Shown here: positions 9,858 to 19,139 of the stretch, piece after piece | How the letters are laid out: each line of letters begins with the position of its first letter | Numbering within the stretch: position 1 is the stretch's first letter | Origin: Maribacter sp. ACAM166 | GTDB lineage: Bacteria; Bacteroidota; Bacteroidia; Flavobacteriales; Flavobacteriaceae | DNA: 64,000 bases | Direction: 5' to 3' | Assembly: GCF_005771495.1 (NCBI RefSeq) | Contig: NZ_VAUW01000016.1 | Location: forward strand, 1-64,000 | Notes under the pieces: generated by a model | The model's input: only the letters and a program-made list of their open reading frames with translations | Databases searched by the model: none | Told to the model about the DNA's origin: nothing | Program-made: the position numbers and the translations under genes

Positions 9858-10547
9858 ATGTTATTATTCCAGGATTTGGCTCAAGATTCGAGCGATGAAA
9901 TATTATCAGAAGAGAAAACTCTTTCTGTTATAGATTTAATTATTAACGGGGGCACGGGTAGTGTAATCATTATTTCAGTGCTCTTCATTATGTTAGGGGT
10001 TGCTCTTTATATTTATTTTGAACGTCTTTTAGCGGTTAATGCGGCGTCCAAAATTGATAAGAATTTCATGAACCAGATAAGGGATTATGTAACCACGGGA
10101 AAATTAGAAGCAGCAAAGATTTTATGCACGCAAACTGATTCTCCTGTGGCCAGGTTGACTGAAAAGGGAATTTCTCGTATTGGTAAGCCACTGGATGATA
10201 TCAACACCGCTATTGAAAATGCAGGTACGCTAGAAGTGTATAAGCTCGAGAAAAACGTTAGTATTCTAGCAACCGTTGCAGGTGCTGCTCCAATGATTGG
10301 ATTTTTAGGAACGGTTATAGGTATGATTCTAGCTTTTCATGAAATGGCCAGCAGTGGTGGTCAGGCAGAAATGGGCTCGTTAGCATCAGGTATCTATACG
10401 GCAATGACAACTACAGTGGCTGGTCTTATCGTAGGTATTATTGCCTATGTTGGGTACAATCACTTGGTAAACCGTACTGATAAGGTAATTCATAAAATGG
10501 AGGCTAATGCTGTAGATTTTCTAGATTTATTAAACGAACCTCTTTAA
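9858..10547 (+). CDS. MotA/TolQ/ExbB proton channel family protein
   Basis: This is the channel component of an inner-membrane proton-driven motor for TonB-type or Tol-type energy transduction. The 229 residues contain one hydrophobic segment near 35-55 and two near 140-165 and 180-205. The family signature is TVAGAAPMIGFLGTVIGMILAFHEMA, followed by GIYTAMTTTVAGLIVGIIAY. It is followed after 9 bases by the ExbD-like partner and then by a TonB/TolA-like protein, so the three probably form one complex. Sequence alone does not decide between ExbB and TolQ. Confidence 0.9.
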   Translation: MLLFQDLAQDSSDEILSEEKTLSVIDLIINGGTGSVIIISVLFIMLGVALYIYFERLLAVNAASKIDKNFMNQIRDYVTTGKLEAAKILCTQTDSPVARLTEKGISRIGKPLDDINTAIENAGTLEVYKLEKNVSILATVAGAAPMIGFLGTVIGMILAFHEMASSGGQAEMGSLASGIYTAMTTTVAGLIVGIIAYVGYNHLVNRTDKVIHKMEANAVDFLDLLNEPL

Positions 10548-10556
10548 TTTTTTACT

Positions 10557-10943
10557 ATGAAATTAAAAGGAAGAAATAAAGTTAGTCCAGACTTTAGCAT
10601 GTCTTCAATGACAGATATTGTGTTCTTGTTATTGGTGTTTTTTATGCTAACGGCAAACTCACCGAATGCACTTGATTTGTTACTGCCAAAGGCAAAAGGT
10701 AAATCAACAAATACCCAAAATGTATCGGTAAGTATTGATAAGAACCTTCAGTACTTTGTGAATGATCAAAAAATTAATGGAGCGTATATTGAAATTGAAT
10801 TAAGAAAAGTTTTAGCAGGTCAAGATAACCCAACTATTATTCTAAGAGCGGAAGAAAGCGTAGCTATTAAAGAAGCTGTTAGCGTAATGGATATTGCGAA
10901 TAAAAATAATTACAAAGTTATTTTGGCAGTACGACCTAATTAA
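10557..10943 (+). CDS. ExbD/TolR family protein
   Basis: This 128-residue protein has a single N-terminal transmembrane segment and a small periplasmic domain. The essential membrane Asp is visible as Asp20 in SSMTDIVFLLLVFFML. It is the stator partner of the upstream ExbB/TolQ-like channel and is followed with no gap by the TonB-like gene. ExbD and TolR cannot be separated by eye. Confidence 0.9.
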   Translation: MKLKGRNKVSPDFSMSSMTDIVFLLLVFFMLTANSPNALDLLLPKAKGKSTNTQNVSVSIDKNLQYFVNDQKINGAYIEIELRKVLAGQDNPTIILRAEESVAIKEAVSVMDIANKNNYKVILAVRPN

Positions 10944-11879
10944 ATGGCATTTTTAGATACAAAACATAAGAAAAAATCACTGACGCTTACAACACTGTTG
11001 TTAAGTGCACTCTTGTTGGTTTTATTTTATATTGGACTTTCCTATATGGATCCGCCCGAAGAGAATGGTATTTCTGTAAATTTCGGAACGACTGATTTCG
11101 GAAGTGGGCAAATACAACCAAAAGAAAAAATTCAATCTAAACCTTTAGATACTCCTCCTGTAGAGCCTACAAAACAGGAAATGGAAGAGGCAATTGAAGA
11201 GACAGAAGAGGTCGTTGAAGAGGCAGCCGAGAAAGAAGCGCCGTCTGAAAAGCTTTTGACGAAGGAAAGTGAAGAATCTATAAAAATAAAACAAGCTAAG
11301 GAGCTAAAAAGAAAGGCAGACGAAGTTGCTGCTGAAGCAAAGAGAAAAGCTGAGGCGGCTGAAAATAAAAGAAAGATTGAAGCTGCTAGAGTTGCTCAAC
11401 AAAAAAAGGATGCCGAAGATAAGGCTAGGCGGGAGCAAGAAGCGAAAAAGAACCGTTTGGATGAAATGATGGGTGGTCTAAATAAATCTGACGGTACGGC
11501 TACAGGTAGTGAAGGTGATGATAATAAGGTGGGTGATAAAGGGCAGCCAGATGGCGACCCCTATGCTACAAGCTATTACGGTAGCCCAGGTTCTGGGAGT
11601 GGTACCGGAGGATATGGGCTAAATGGCAGGTCTCTTGTGAACAAGGGCAAAGTTCAACAAGAATGCAACGAGTCGGGTGTCGTAGTAGTTAAAATAGTTG
11701 TTGATAGAAATGGTAAGGTAGTAAGTGCAACACCTGGCGTAAGAGGTACTACCAATAATAATCCATGTTTATTAGAGCCAGCCAAAAAAACGGCATTTAT
11801 GCATAAATGGAATTTAGATAGTAATGCGCCTAGTCAACAAGTTGGTTTTGTTGTGGTAAATTTCAAACTAGGGGAGTGA
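10944..11879 (+). CDS. TonB/TolA-like energy transducer
   Basis: The 311-residue protein has a short cytoplasmic start, one transmembrane segment near residues 15-32, and then a long Glu/Lys/Ala-rich stretch (about 60-175) predicted to be a coiled-coil or extended periplasmic spacer. A Gly/Ser-rich linker leads to a C-terminal domain with GVVVVKIVVDRNGKVVSA, which resembles the TonB C-terminal fold. Its start directly follows the ExbD stop, which supports a shared complex. TolA-like is the alternative reading. Its stop overlaps the GTG start of folC as GTGA. Confidence 0.82.
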   Translation: MAFLDTKHKKKSLTLTTLLLSALLLVLFYIGLSYMDPPEENGISVNFGTTDFGSGQIQPKEKIQSKPLDTPPVEPTKQEMEEAIEETEEVVEEAAEKEAPSEKLLTKESEESIKIKQAKELKRKADEVAAEAKRKAEAAENKRKIEAARVAQQKKDAEDKARREQEAKKNRLDEMMGGLNKSDGTATGSEGDDNKVGDKGQPDGDPYATSYYGSPGSGSGTGGYGLNGRSLVNKGKVQQECNESGVVVVKIVVDRNGKVVSATPGVRGTTNNNPCLLEPAKKTAFMHKWNLDSNAPSQQVGFVVVNFKLGE

Positions 11880-13087
11880 CCTACAAGAAGACGTTAGATT
11901 GGATGTTCTCACAACTTCCAGTGTACCAAAATAAAGGTAAGATTGCATTTAATGCAAAAATGGACGGTATCATTTCACTTTCCAATCATTTAGATAATCC
12001 ACACGAAAGATTTAAAAGTATACATGTTGCAGGAACCAATGGAAAAGGCTCTAGTAGCCACATCTTGGCATCTATATTGCAAGAGGCAGGATATAAGGTC
12101 GGTCTTTACACTTCACCGCATTTAAAGGATTTTAGAGAGCGAATTCGCATCAATGGAAAGAAGATTGGGAAAAAGAGGGTGATTGATTTCATTGATGCTA
12201 ATAAATCCTTTTTAGAAAACCATAAACTGTCTTTTTTTGAAATGACCGTTGGTATGGCGTTTTCATATTTTGCAGCTAAAAATGTGGATATTGCCATCAT
12301 AGAAGTCGGATTAGGCGGTCGATTAGATTCTACAAATATTATTACACCAGAGGTAAGTTTAATAACGAACATAGGGTTTGATCATACGGATATGTTAGGT
12401 GATACCTTAGCTAAAATAGCAGTTGAAAAAGCAGGAATAATTAAGGAACATGTTCCAGTTATTATCAGTGAGTTCAATGTAGAAACAGCACCTGTATTTA
12501 TACAGATAGCAAAAGAATTAAATGCTGAAATTACATTTGCTGAGGACATGACTTATCAGGAGTACAAAATAGGATTACTAGGCTCATATCAGAAAAAGAA
12601 TATTAAAGGAGTTCTAGCAACATTGGGTAAACTCGTAAATTTTAAAATTGAAGAGCAGCATATCACTCAAGGATTGAAAAAGGTTGTGGATAATACCAGC
12701 TTAATGGGCCGTTGGCAACAGTTAGGTGATAGTCCTACCATAATTTGTGATACCGCACATAATAAAGAAGGTCTATCTATTGTCTTAAATCAGGTATTAG
12801 AGCAAAAATATGACCAGCTACATATTGTAATTGGTTTCGTAAAAGATAAGGATGTCAGTGGCATATTGACTATGTTTCCGAAAAATGCCATCTATTATTT
12901 TTGTAAGCCTAAAATTTCAAGGGGACTTGATGAAAAAGTACTAGCTGAAATATTTCATCAATTGAATTTTGAAGGTGAAGCATATAAGTCTGTTAATAAG
13001 GCTTTTAAAGCTGCACAAAAGCAAGCCGGTAGTACTGATTTCATTTACGTTGGTGGAAGTAATTTTGTGGTATCAGAAGTTCTTTAA
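11876..13087 (+). CDS. folC: Folylpolyglutamate synthase / dihydrofolate synthase
   Basis: This Mur-ligase-family cytoplasmic enzyme adds glutamate to dihydropteroate and folates with ATP. Its 403 residues show the P-loop GTNGKGSS at 53-60, LYTSPHLKDFRERIRING, EVGLGGRLDSTN, TNIGFDHTDMLG and the C-terminal-domain DTAHNKEG. The GTG start overlaps the preceding stop codon, which implies translational coupling to the energy-transducer genes. An internal ATG at codon 10 is a possible alternative start. A promoter for the tRNA gene lies just downstream. Confidence 0.94.
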   Translation: MTYKKTLDWMFSQLPVYQNKGKIAFNAKMDGIISLSNHLDNPHERFKSIHVAGTNGKGSSSHILASILQEAGYKVGLYTSPHLKDFRERIRINGKKIGKKRVIDFIDANKSFLENHKLSFFEMTVGMAFSYFAAKNVDIAIIEVGLGGRLDSTNIITPEVSLITNIGFDHTDMLGDTLAKIAVEKAGIIKEHVPVIISEFNVETAPVFIQIAKELNAEITFAEDMTYQEYKIGLLGSYQKKNIKGVLATLGKLVNFKIEEQHITQGLKKVVDNTSLMGRWQQLGDSPTIICDTAHNKEGLSIVLNQVLEQKYDQLHIVIGFVKDKDVSGILTMFPKNAIYYFCKPKISRGLDEKVLAEIFHQLNFEGEAYKSVNKAFKAAQKQAGSTDFIYVGGSNFVVSEVL

Positions 13088-13106
13088 TTTTTTATTGATT
13101 TTTCTT

Positions 13107-13135
13107 TTGGGGAATGTAAAACTATTATATATTTG
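13107..13135 (+). promoter_or_regulatory. Consensus promoter of tRNA-Val(UAC)
   Basis: TTG at 13107-13109 and TATATTTG at 13128-13135 are separated by 18 bases, a full match to the Bacteroidota TTG-N17-23-TAnnTTTG promoter. Transcription would begin just before the tRNA at 13147. Confidence 0.75.
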
Positions 13136-13146
13136 CACTCCTTTTG

Positions 13147-13221
13147 GGGCTCTTAGCTCAGTTGGTTCAGAGCACCTGCCTTACAAGCAGGGGGTCACTG
13201 GTTCGAATCCAGTAGGGCCCA
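13147..13221 (+). tRNA. tRNA-Val (anticodon UAC)
   Basis: The 75-base sequence folds into a full cloverleaf. The acceptor arms are GGGCTCT and AGGGCCC, the D arm GCTC/GAGC, the anticodon stem CCTGC/GCAGG with loop CTTACAA (anticodon TAC), and the T arm ACTGG TTCGAAT CCAGT. The discriminator base is A and CCA is not encoded. One acceptor T-G wobble is present. Confidence 0.96.
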
Positions 13222-13228
13222 CAGGTTA

Positions 13229-13259
13229 AAAGGCTTCCATGAAAATGGGAGCCTTTTTT
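13229..13259 (+). terminator. Terminator after tRNA-Val(UAC)
   Basis: AAAGGCTTCC pairs with GGGAGCCTTT (one wobble) and is followed by T residues. It separates the two tRNA-Val genes, so the second one needs its own promoter; the only candidate seen is the imperfect TATCTTCG at 13305-13312. Confidence 0.75.
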
Positions 13260-13319
13260 AATTTTAGGATATTTTTTTTCTTAGATATGTACCTTCTTTT
13301 ATCTTATCTTCGATTTAAT

Positions 13320-13394
13320 GGGATATTAGCTCAGTTGGTTTAGAGCGCTGCCTTGACAGGGCAGAGGTCACCGGTTCGAATCCAGTATATCCCA
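13320..13394 (+). tRNA. tRNA-Val (anticodon GAC)
   Basis: The cloverleaf has acceptor arms GGGATAT and ATATCCC, D arm GCTC/GAGC, and anticodon stem CTGCC/GGCAG with loop TTGACAG. The anticodon GAC reads GUC and GUU valine codons. The T arm is ACCGG TTCGAAT CCAGT, so one internal T-stem pair is a C-A mismatch; the neighbouring tRNA-Val has a perfect T stem. CCA is not encoded. Confidence 0.94.
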
Positions 13395-13556
13395 CTTTTC
13401 AATACCCTTCTGCTTTAGGTACTACATACCAAGTCTTTTTTGTTATACGGGTTTTGTTAAACTTCTCTTTAGTAGGTATTTGCCTTTGTGTATTCTTGTT
13501 ATCCAGTGCTATTTTTGTAAAAAAAAAGAAGTACTTTAAAGAAAATTATTGGGTGT

Positions 13557-16085
13557 ATGAAATTATATTCCTTCAAAGCAGCGCTAATTTCCATCGTATT
13601 TATTTCTTTTTTAGCGTTCAATCTTCCCGAACAGAGCAACAGGTTATTAAAAAAAATAACCGACAGTTTAGAAAAGTATTACGATATGGATGGTCCGGAA
13701 AAAGCCTTCTTGGAGACCGACAAGGATATGTATGTTCTTGGGGACACTATTTGGTTCAAGACCTATGTCGTGGATGGTATTACCCATCAAGCAAGCAAAA
13801 AGAGTAAGGTGGCCTATGTGGAGATGTTGAACGATAATGACAGTATCGTCGAAAAACGGAGACTTTTTGTAGAAGGCACTAGTGGTTTTGGTGATATTTT
13901 ACTCTCTAAGATGTTAAACACGGGAGCTTATAGATTGCGTACATACACCAACTATATGTTGAATGACGAGTATGTTTCCTATTTTGAGAAATCGATATCC
14001 ATTGCTACAAAGAGTTCATCAATGGTACAAGTTTCTTCAGAATCAGTTGAAATTGGCAATGAATCAAAGTTAGAGGAGGTTGATGCTATAGAAGTAGACC
14101 TAATGTTTTTTCCAGAAGGAGGTGATTTAGTAACAGGGGTTTCTGGGGTTTTGGGTATTAAGGCGCTTGACTCTAGAGGTGTAGGTCAAGCTTTGAAAGG
14201 AAGTATCCACTCAACTAATGGTGATTTGGTTGCCGAATTCGAGACCGCTGAATTTGGTTTGGGCAAGGTGAACATCATCCCAAAGAAAAATACGGACTAT
14301 TATGCCCGTATCAATAAGGGCAATGAAGACAGGCGGTTCAACCTTCCCGTTGCGAAGGCAGCGGGGTATTCGTTGAACATTAAAAATTGGAAAGACAATC
14401 TATTACTACAGGTAACCACTACGAAAGGTAATTCGTTGGAAGGTACTCTTCTAATAGGTCATTTAAGGGGTGAGCTGATTTTTAAGAAATTGGGAACGGG
14501 CGTGGACAAAGATTCCTATGCCGTTCGTTTATTAACTGAGGAACTTCAGGAAGGAATAGCACAGTTCACACTTTTTTCATCAGATGGGAATCCTATTTGT
14601 GAACGTTTGGTATTCGTGGACCATCCGGGCATTCATGCCGAGGTGATTATCAAGACTAACAAGGATAACTTTGTAACCAAAGAGAAAGTGAATCTTGATA
14701 TTTCAGTATTGAACAAGAAAGGTAATCCGTTACAAGGTGATTTTTTAACAAGTGTCATTCCTGCAACACATCAGTTAAAACAGGGTAATATGGGTCTCAA
14801 GGGTTGGCTATTGTTGAATTCCGATCTTGGGGGTACGGTCGTTGATCCTGATTTTTTCTTCAGTGAGGATACGAAGCAGAAACGTTTTCTTTTGGATGCC
14901 TTATTGCTAACTCATGGTTGGCGTAGGTTCGTGTGGAAAGAAATGTTGGGAGATGAAATTCAAAAAGATGTCGCTTATGTTCCAGAGAAGGGTATCATGA
15001 TTAAAGGTACTATGGTCGATTATTATCATCCGTCCATGGCTAAGTCAGTAATAGCCAAGTTCAATGTACTAGAAGAAGCTTTATACGATGAGCAAGTGGC
15101 CGATGAAAAAGGGCAATTCAGTTTTGGGCCTTACTATTTCAACGATAGTATTACGGCCATCATTCAAGCTGTAGATACTACGATACGTGCAAAAAGCGCA
15201 CAAAAAAATATTGCAATAATAGTTGAGGAATGGCCCGATATTCCGAAAACCGCCATATCGAAGGACAGTGTTGTAAGAGATTCCAAGATATTCAAAATAG
15301 AAGAATTCTATTCTCAAACGGAATACCCATCATCATATTTTCTAGATGAACAGGATTTGATTAAACTTAATCCTGTATCTATAAAGGCCAAAAAAATAAG
15401 TAGAGCCCGCTTTGTAGAAGAAGAATTAAATAAGACTACACCTTATGGAAGGCCAGATATTCGAGTATTCAGGGATTCGGTTTCAGGATGGCAGACTATG
15501 AGTGTATTGGGCCTTTTGCAGAGAAGAGGGGCTGTAACACGTGCTGGAACATCGATGATGACTAGTACTACATCTAATAGTATTTCAGCTGTGGGTCCAT
15601 TGGTGTTGTTTAACGGAACTAGTACTAGTATTACTTTGGCCGAATTAAATATTATGAGAGCCAATGAGGTGGTTTACGTTGATATTATAAGAGGATATAA
15701 CTCAGGCGCTTCAATGTATGGTGCTAGAGGTATGTTTGGTGTAATTGCAATTTATACGAATCCACCATCCATTGAGGGATTAGAAAAGTATAATAATCCT
15801 ATTGATATTCCGGGTATAAAAACGGCAAGAATAACCGGGTTTTATAAGGCGTGCGAATTCTATTCGCCCAATTATTCAGAAGCCAGTACGTCAAAAACTG
15901 AGTTAGATTACCGAACTACACTTTTTTGGGATCCAAAGGTGAATTTGAGTAAAGATGGTAAGACACAAATACAATTTTATACAGGCGATGTAACCGGTGA
16001 TTTTATGGTAAAATTTCAAGGTATTTCTGATACTGGCAAACTAGTGACCGGTAGTCATTACTTTACGGTAGATAATAGTTTGTAG
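13557..16085 (+). CDS. Macroglobulin-like protein with a C-terminal TonB-receptor plug domain
   Basis: This exported protein of 842 residues has an N-terminal hydrophobic signal near residues 5-22. Residues about 45-150 (FLETDKDMYVLGDTIWFKTYV, then GTSGFGDILL) resemble the MG2 domain of alpha-2-macroglobulins. The middle region looks beta-rich. Residues near 640-740 resemble a TonB-dependent receptor plug (VLFNGTSTSITLAELN; VDIIRGYNSGASMYGARG). The end (FYTGDVTGDFMVKFQGIS) again resembles macroglobulin-type beta domains. No outer-membrane barrel follows the plug. Such proteins occur in Bacteroidota with unknown role. It stands alone between the tRNAs and murF. Confidence 0.75.
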   Translation: MKLYSFKAALISIVFISFLAFNLPEQSNRLLKKITDSLEKYYDMDGPEKAFLETDKDMYVLGDTIWFKTYVVDGITHQASKKSKVAYVEMLNDNDSIVEKRRLFVEGTSGFGDILLSKMLNTGAYRLRTYTNYMLNDEYVSYFEKSISIATKSSSMVQVSSESVEIGNESKLEEVDAIEVDLMFFPEGGDLVTGVSGVLGIKALDSRGVGQALKGSIHSTNGDLVAEFETAEFGLGKVNIIPKKNTDYYARINKGNEDRRFNLPVAKAAGYSLNIKNWKDNLLLQVTTTKGNSLEGTLLIGHLRGELIFKKLGTGVDKDSYAVRLLTEELQEGIAQFTLFSSDGNPICERLVFVDHPGIHAEVIIKTNKDNFVTKEKVNLDISVLNKKGNPLQGDFLTSVIPATHQLKQGNMGLKGWLLLNSDLGGTVVDPDFFFSEDTKQKRFLLDALLLTHGWRRFVWKEMLGDEIQKDVAYVPEKGIMIKGTMVDYYHPSMAKSVIAKFNVLEEALYDEQVADEKGQFSFGPYYFNDSITAIIQAVDTTIRAKSAQKNIAIIVEEWPDIPKTAISKDSVVRDSKIFKIEEFYSQTEYPSSYFLDEQDLIKLNPVSIKAKKISRARFVEEELNKTTPYGRPDIRVFRDSVSGWQTMSVLGLLQRRGAVTRAGTSMMTSTTSNSISAVGPLVLFNGTSTSITLAELNIMRANEVVYVDIIRGYNSGASMYGARGMFGVIAIYTNPPSIEGLEKYNNPIDIPGIKTARITGFYKACEFYSPNYSEASTSKTELDYRTTLFWDPKVNLSKDGKTQIQFYTGDVTGDFMVKFQGISDTGKLVTGSHYFTVDNSL

Positions 16086-16130
16086 TTTTATAGTACGGTA
16101 AACCCAACAAGATTAAAAAGTTGTAGCTAA

Positions 16131-17408
16131 TTATAAATAATCCAAAACTCTTTCGAGCGCCATACCTCTTGAGCCTTTAATAAGTATCGATGAATTGGCC
16201 TGTAATTTGTTTTCAGTTAAATAATCTTTTAGCGCTTCAAAGTTTTTAAGCTTGATAGAATTCGTTTGTGTGCGGCAAAAATTTTCACCTACTAACAGCA
16301 CTTTGTTAAAGTGTAATGTTTTTGTTAATTCAGCAATAGATTGATGCTCCTCATTGGCTGAATTACCCAATTCGAACATATCCCCTAGAATTAAAACCTT
16401 ATCGGTCTTCGCTAACGCATTAAAATTTTCTAAGGCGACTTTCATGCTTGATGGATTGGCATTGTATGCGTCTAGAATAATATAATAGTCTTTTTTAGTT
16501 ACTATTTGAGACCTGTTGTTGTCAGGAGTAAATTTTTCAATTGCACGTTTTATGTCATTCGTTGCCACATTAAAAAACATACCAATAATCACTGCAGCAC
16601 AGCAATTATGAAAGTTATAGGCTCCAATAAGTTTTGATGCTATTTCTACATTTTCAAATTTTAGGCTTACAAATGGTTGTGCTCCTAAAAAATCGATTTT
16701 ATAAAATTTTGAATTCCTTGCACTAAAGCCAAATTTTCTGGCGTATAAGCTTAACTTCTCTAATTGTATAGGGTCGTCTGCATTTAAGAAAATAGATTTA
16801 TTATTTTTAATAAGATAATCGTATAATTCACTTTTACCTTTGATGACACCTTCAACGCCGCCAAAACCTTCTAGATGGGCTTTTCCGAAATTAGTGATAT
16901 AACCAAAATCAGGCTCTGCAATTTCGCATAAAAACTGTATCTCATGTACATGGTTGGCGCCCATTTCTACAATTGCGATTTCGGTATCGAGTTCTATGGA
17001 TAGTAGGGTTAAAGGAACCCCAATATGGTTATTTAAATTGCCTTTTGTGGCAATAGTATTGTAAGTGCTTGCTAGTACAGAATGAATCAACTCCTTAGTT
17101 GTGGTTTTTCCATTGCTTCCGGTAAGACTTACTATTTTAGCCTTGCAAAAATTTCTATGATAATTACCTAATTTTTGCAGCATTGCTAACGAATCATCAA
17201 CAAGAATAGTTTTGTCATTGATATAGTATTCTTCTTGGTCAATGATTACATGGCTAGCCCCATATTTTAAAGCTTGTTTTGCATAGGTGTTACCATTAAA
17301 ATTTTCACCTTTTAGGGCGAAGAAGATATCATTTTCTACTATTTTCCTGGTGTCGGTACTAACCGATGGGAACTTTAAAAAAATTGAATGTAAGTCTTGA
17401 ACGTTCAT
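16131..17408 (-). CDS. murF: UDP-N-acetylmuramoyl-tripeptide--D-alanyl-D-alanine ligase
   Basis: This cytoplasmic enzyme adds D-Ala-D-Ala to the UDP-MurNAc-tripeptide in peptidoglycan synthesis. The 425 residues show STDTRK near the N-terminus, the ATP loop GSNGKTTTKEL, NLNNHIGVPLTLL, EMGANHVHEI, ADDP, and DAYNANPSSM, all diagnostic for MurF. It lies downstream of gldJ on the same strand, but a terminator separates the two, so its promoter must lie in the short gap between them. Confidence 0.96.
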   Translation of the reverse strand: MNVQDLHSIFLKFPSVSTDTRKIVENDIFFALKGENFNGNTYAKQALKYGASHVIIDQEEYYINDKTILVDDSLAMLQKLGNYHRNFCKAKIVSLTGSNGKTTTKELIHSVLASTYNTIATKGNLNNHIGVPLTLLSIELDTEIAIVEMGANHVHEIQFLCEIAEPDFGYITNFGKAHLEGFGGVEGVIKGKSELYDYLIKNNKSIFLNADDPIQLEKLSLYARKFGFSARNSKFYKIDFLGAQPFVSLKFENVEIASKLIGAYNFHNCCAAVIIGMFFNVATNDIKRAIEKFTPDNNRSQIVTKKDYYIILDAYNANPSSMKVALENFNALAKTDKVLILGDMFELGNSANEEHQSIAELTKTLHFNKVLLVGENFCRTQTNSIKLKNFEALKDYLTENKLQANSSILIKGSRGMALERVLDYL

Positions 17409-17420
17409 GAAATCGAAGAT

Positions 17421-17452
17421 AAAAAAAAGCCCTTTATGAAAAGGGCTTTTTT
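17421..17452 (-). terminator. Terminator between gldJ and murF
   Basis: AAAAGCCCTTT and AAAGGGCTTTT form an AT-flanked stem with A and T runs on the two sides. On the minus strand it ends the gldJ transcript, just 13 bases ahead of the murF start codon. Confidence 0.75.
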
Positions 17453-17471
17453 AAGATCGTAAGAAGAAAAT

Positions 17472-19139
17472 TTATTTAGCTTTTTTCCCTCTAACAGTTT
17501 TGTTCTTGTTTTTTGATTTTGAACCGACTCTAGACATTGCACATCTAAATCCGATATTATCCGTAGCCATATACTGAGGCAGATATCTTCTCTGTGCTGG
17601 ATCTAACCAATACGCTCTATCTCTCCATGAACCACCTTTATAAACTCTTACTTCATCATTGATAAGTGTTGTTCTGTTATTTGATTCATCATAGCCTTTG
17701 ATAAGATTTCCAACAGAATCCCTTTCGACCGAATGTTTTGGGGAGTTGTACATTTTTTTGTTCTGACCCGGCTCTTCTTCATCGCTAAACCTGTCGTAAA
17801 ATCTTGAAGAACCAGCATCTCCATCTCTATAACCTCTATTGTCACTAGAGGAAAAGTTGGTTCTTAAATACGTTTCTTCTTCATCAACAGGTACCATTTT
17901 AATTTCTCCTGGCAGATTCATTGCAACTACTTTTCCATTAGGTAAAGTGTCATAAATTATAGAGTCCCTTAAAATTTTAACCTTTCCATCTTCGCCGATA
18001 GCGCTTTTCATATAAATATTCCCTCTGTAGTAGTTGAAATCACTTACTTCATCATCAACAATTGGGCGGTATACATCGGCTACCCATTCAGCAACATTAC
18101 CAGCCATATCGTAAAGACCTAAATCATTCGGTTTGTATGACATTACTTCAGCAGTAATATCGGCACCATCATCTGACCATCCGGCAATTCCGCCGTAATC
18201 ACCTTTGCCTTGTTTAAAGTTTGCTAATTGATCTCCTCTACCCACTCGCTGTCCGCTTCGTGTGTAATCTCCTTCCCAAGGATATTTTTTTCTTCCACGG
18301 TAGTTGTTGTATTCTCTTTGACCAACTTGTGCCTGTGCGGCATATTCCCATTCTGTTTCAGTAGGAAGTCTATATTCTGGCATGATGATTCCGCTACTTC
18401 GTTTAGCAAAAACAGATACACTATCCTTTTTCATATCACCCTGTAAAGAATCTATTTGGCCACTATATACCGATTCAGGTCTTTTTAAATAAGCTTCCGT
18501 ACTAAAAGTTCCTTGCACCTCTCCGGTTGAAGCTTGATACTTAGCGTCTTCAGATAAATACCCTTCGCGCTCCAACATCACTTCATTGACACGGTCAGTT
18601 CTCCATTCAGCAAATTGAGTTGCCTGTATCCAGTTAACACCTACAACCGGATACTCAGCATATGCCGGATGTCTTAGGTAGTTATTTGTCATTGTCTCAT
18701 TGAAACCTAGTCTATTTCTCCAAACCAAAGTATCAGGTAGTGCACCAACATAGATGTTGGTGTATTTAGGATTTTCTGGTGGATATACACTTTTAAGGTA
18801 ATCTAGATATTCTAGATACATTACGTTGGTAACCTCAGTCTCATCCATGTAAAATGATTGAACATGTTGTGACGTAGCAGTATTATTCCAATCATGCATC
18901 ACATCGTCTTGAACTTTTCCTTTGGTAAATGTACCTCCTTCAACAAACACCAATCCAGGAGCTGTTTCTTGCTCTTTAAAATCAGTATTGTATTGAAAAC
19001 CGCCTTCCTTGGCATTTATTTTCCAACCTGTAGCTCTAGACGTGTTTTTTGACGATGAAGATTTAGAACAGCTATTTACCGCTAAACCTCCTACTATAAC
19101 CGTGCATGAGAGTACAACTTTTATTAAATGTTTTTTCAT
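17472..19139 (-). CDS. gldJ: Gliding motility lipoprotein GldJ
   Basis: GldJ is an outer-membrane-associated lipoprotein needed for gliding and type IX secretion in Bacteroidota. The 555-residue protein carries a lipoprotein signal ending at Cys24 (AVNSC). Most of the rest is a formylglycine-generating-enzyme/SUMF1-like fold: APGLVFVEGGTFTKG, FYMDETEVTNVMYLEYLDYL, YRLPTETEWEYAAQAQ, YDMAGNVAEWVADVY, and a closing GSWRDRAYWLDPAQRRYL and IGFRCAMS. Its length and N-terminus match GldJ closely. It is divergent from porV, the usual neighbourhood for this gene. The SUMF1-like fold here is structural and does not show that it matures sulfatases. Confidence 0.93.
   Translation of the reverse strand: MKKHLIKVVLSCTVIVGGLAVNSCSKSSSSKNTSRATGWKINAKEGGFQYNTDFKEQETAPGLVFVEGGTFTKGKVQDDVMHDWNNTATSQHVQSFYMDETEVTNVMYLEYLDYLKSVYPPENPKYTNIYVGALPDTLVWRNRLGFNETMTNNYLRHPAYAEYPVVGVNWIQATQFAEWRTDRVNEVMLEREGYLSEDAKYQASTGEVQGTFSTEAYLKRPESVYSGQIDSLQGDMKKDSVSVFAKRSSGIIMPEYRLPTETEWEYAAQAQVGQREYNNYRGRKKYPWEGDYTRSGQRVGRGDQLANFKQGKGDYGGIAGWSDDGADITAEVMSYKPNDLGLYDMAGNVAEWVADVYRPIVDDEVSDFNYYRGNIYMKSAIGEDGKVKILRDSIIYDTLPNGKVVAMNLPGEIKMVPVDEEETYLRTNFSSSDNRGYRDGDAGSSRFYDRFSDEEEPGQNKKMYNSPKHSVERDSVGNLIKGYDESNNRTTLINDEVRVYKGGSWRDRAYWLDPAQRRYLPQYMATDNIGFRCAMSRVGSKSKNKNKTVRGKKAK

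Noticed and set aside
12969-13229. 86-codon frame covering the folC end and tRNA-Val(UAC)
   Set aside because: It reads through the tRNA gene and overlaps folC; its C-terminal part is translated tRNA sequence.
13454-13807. 117-codon plus-strand frame before and inside the macroglobulin-like gene
   Set aside because: It overlaps the start of the 842-residue gene in another frame, shows no domain, and its N-terminal half is non-coding AT-rich sequence.
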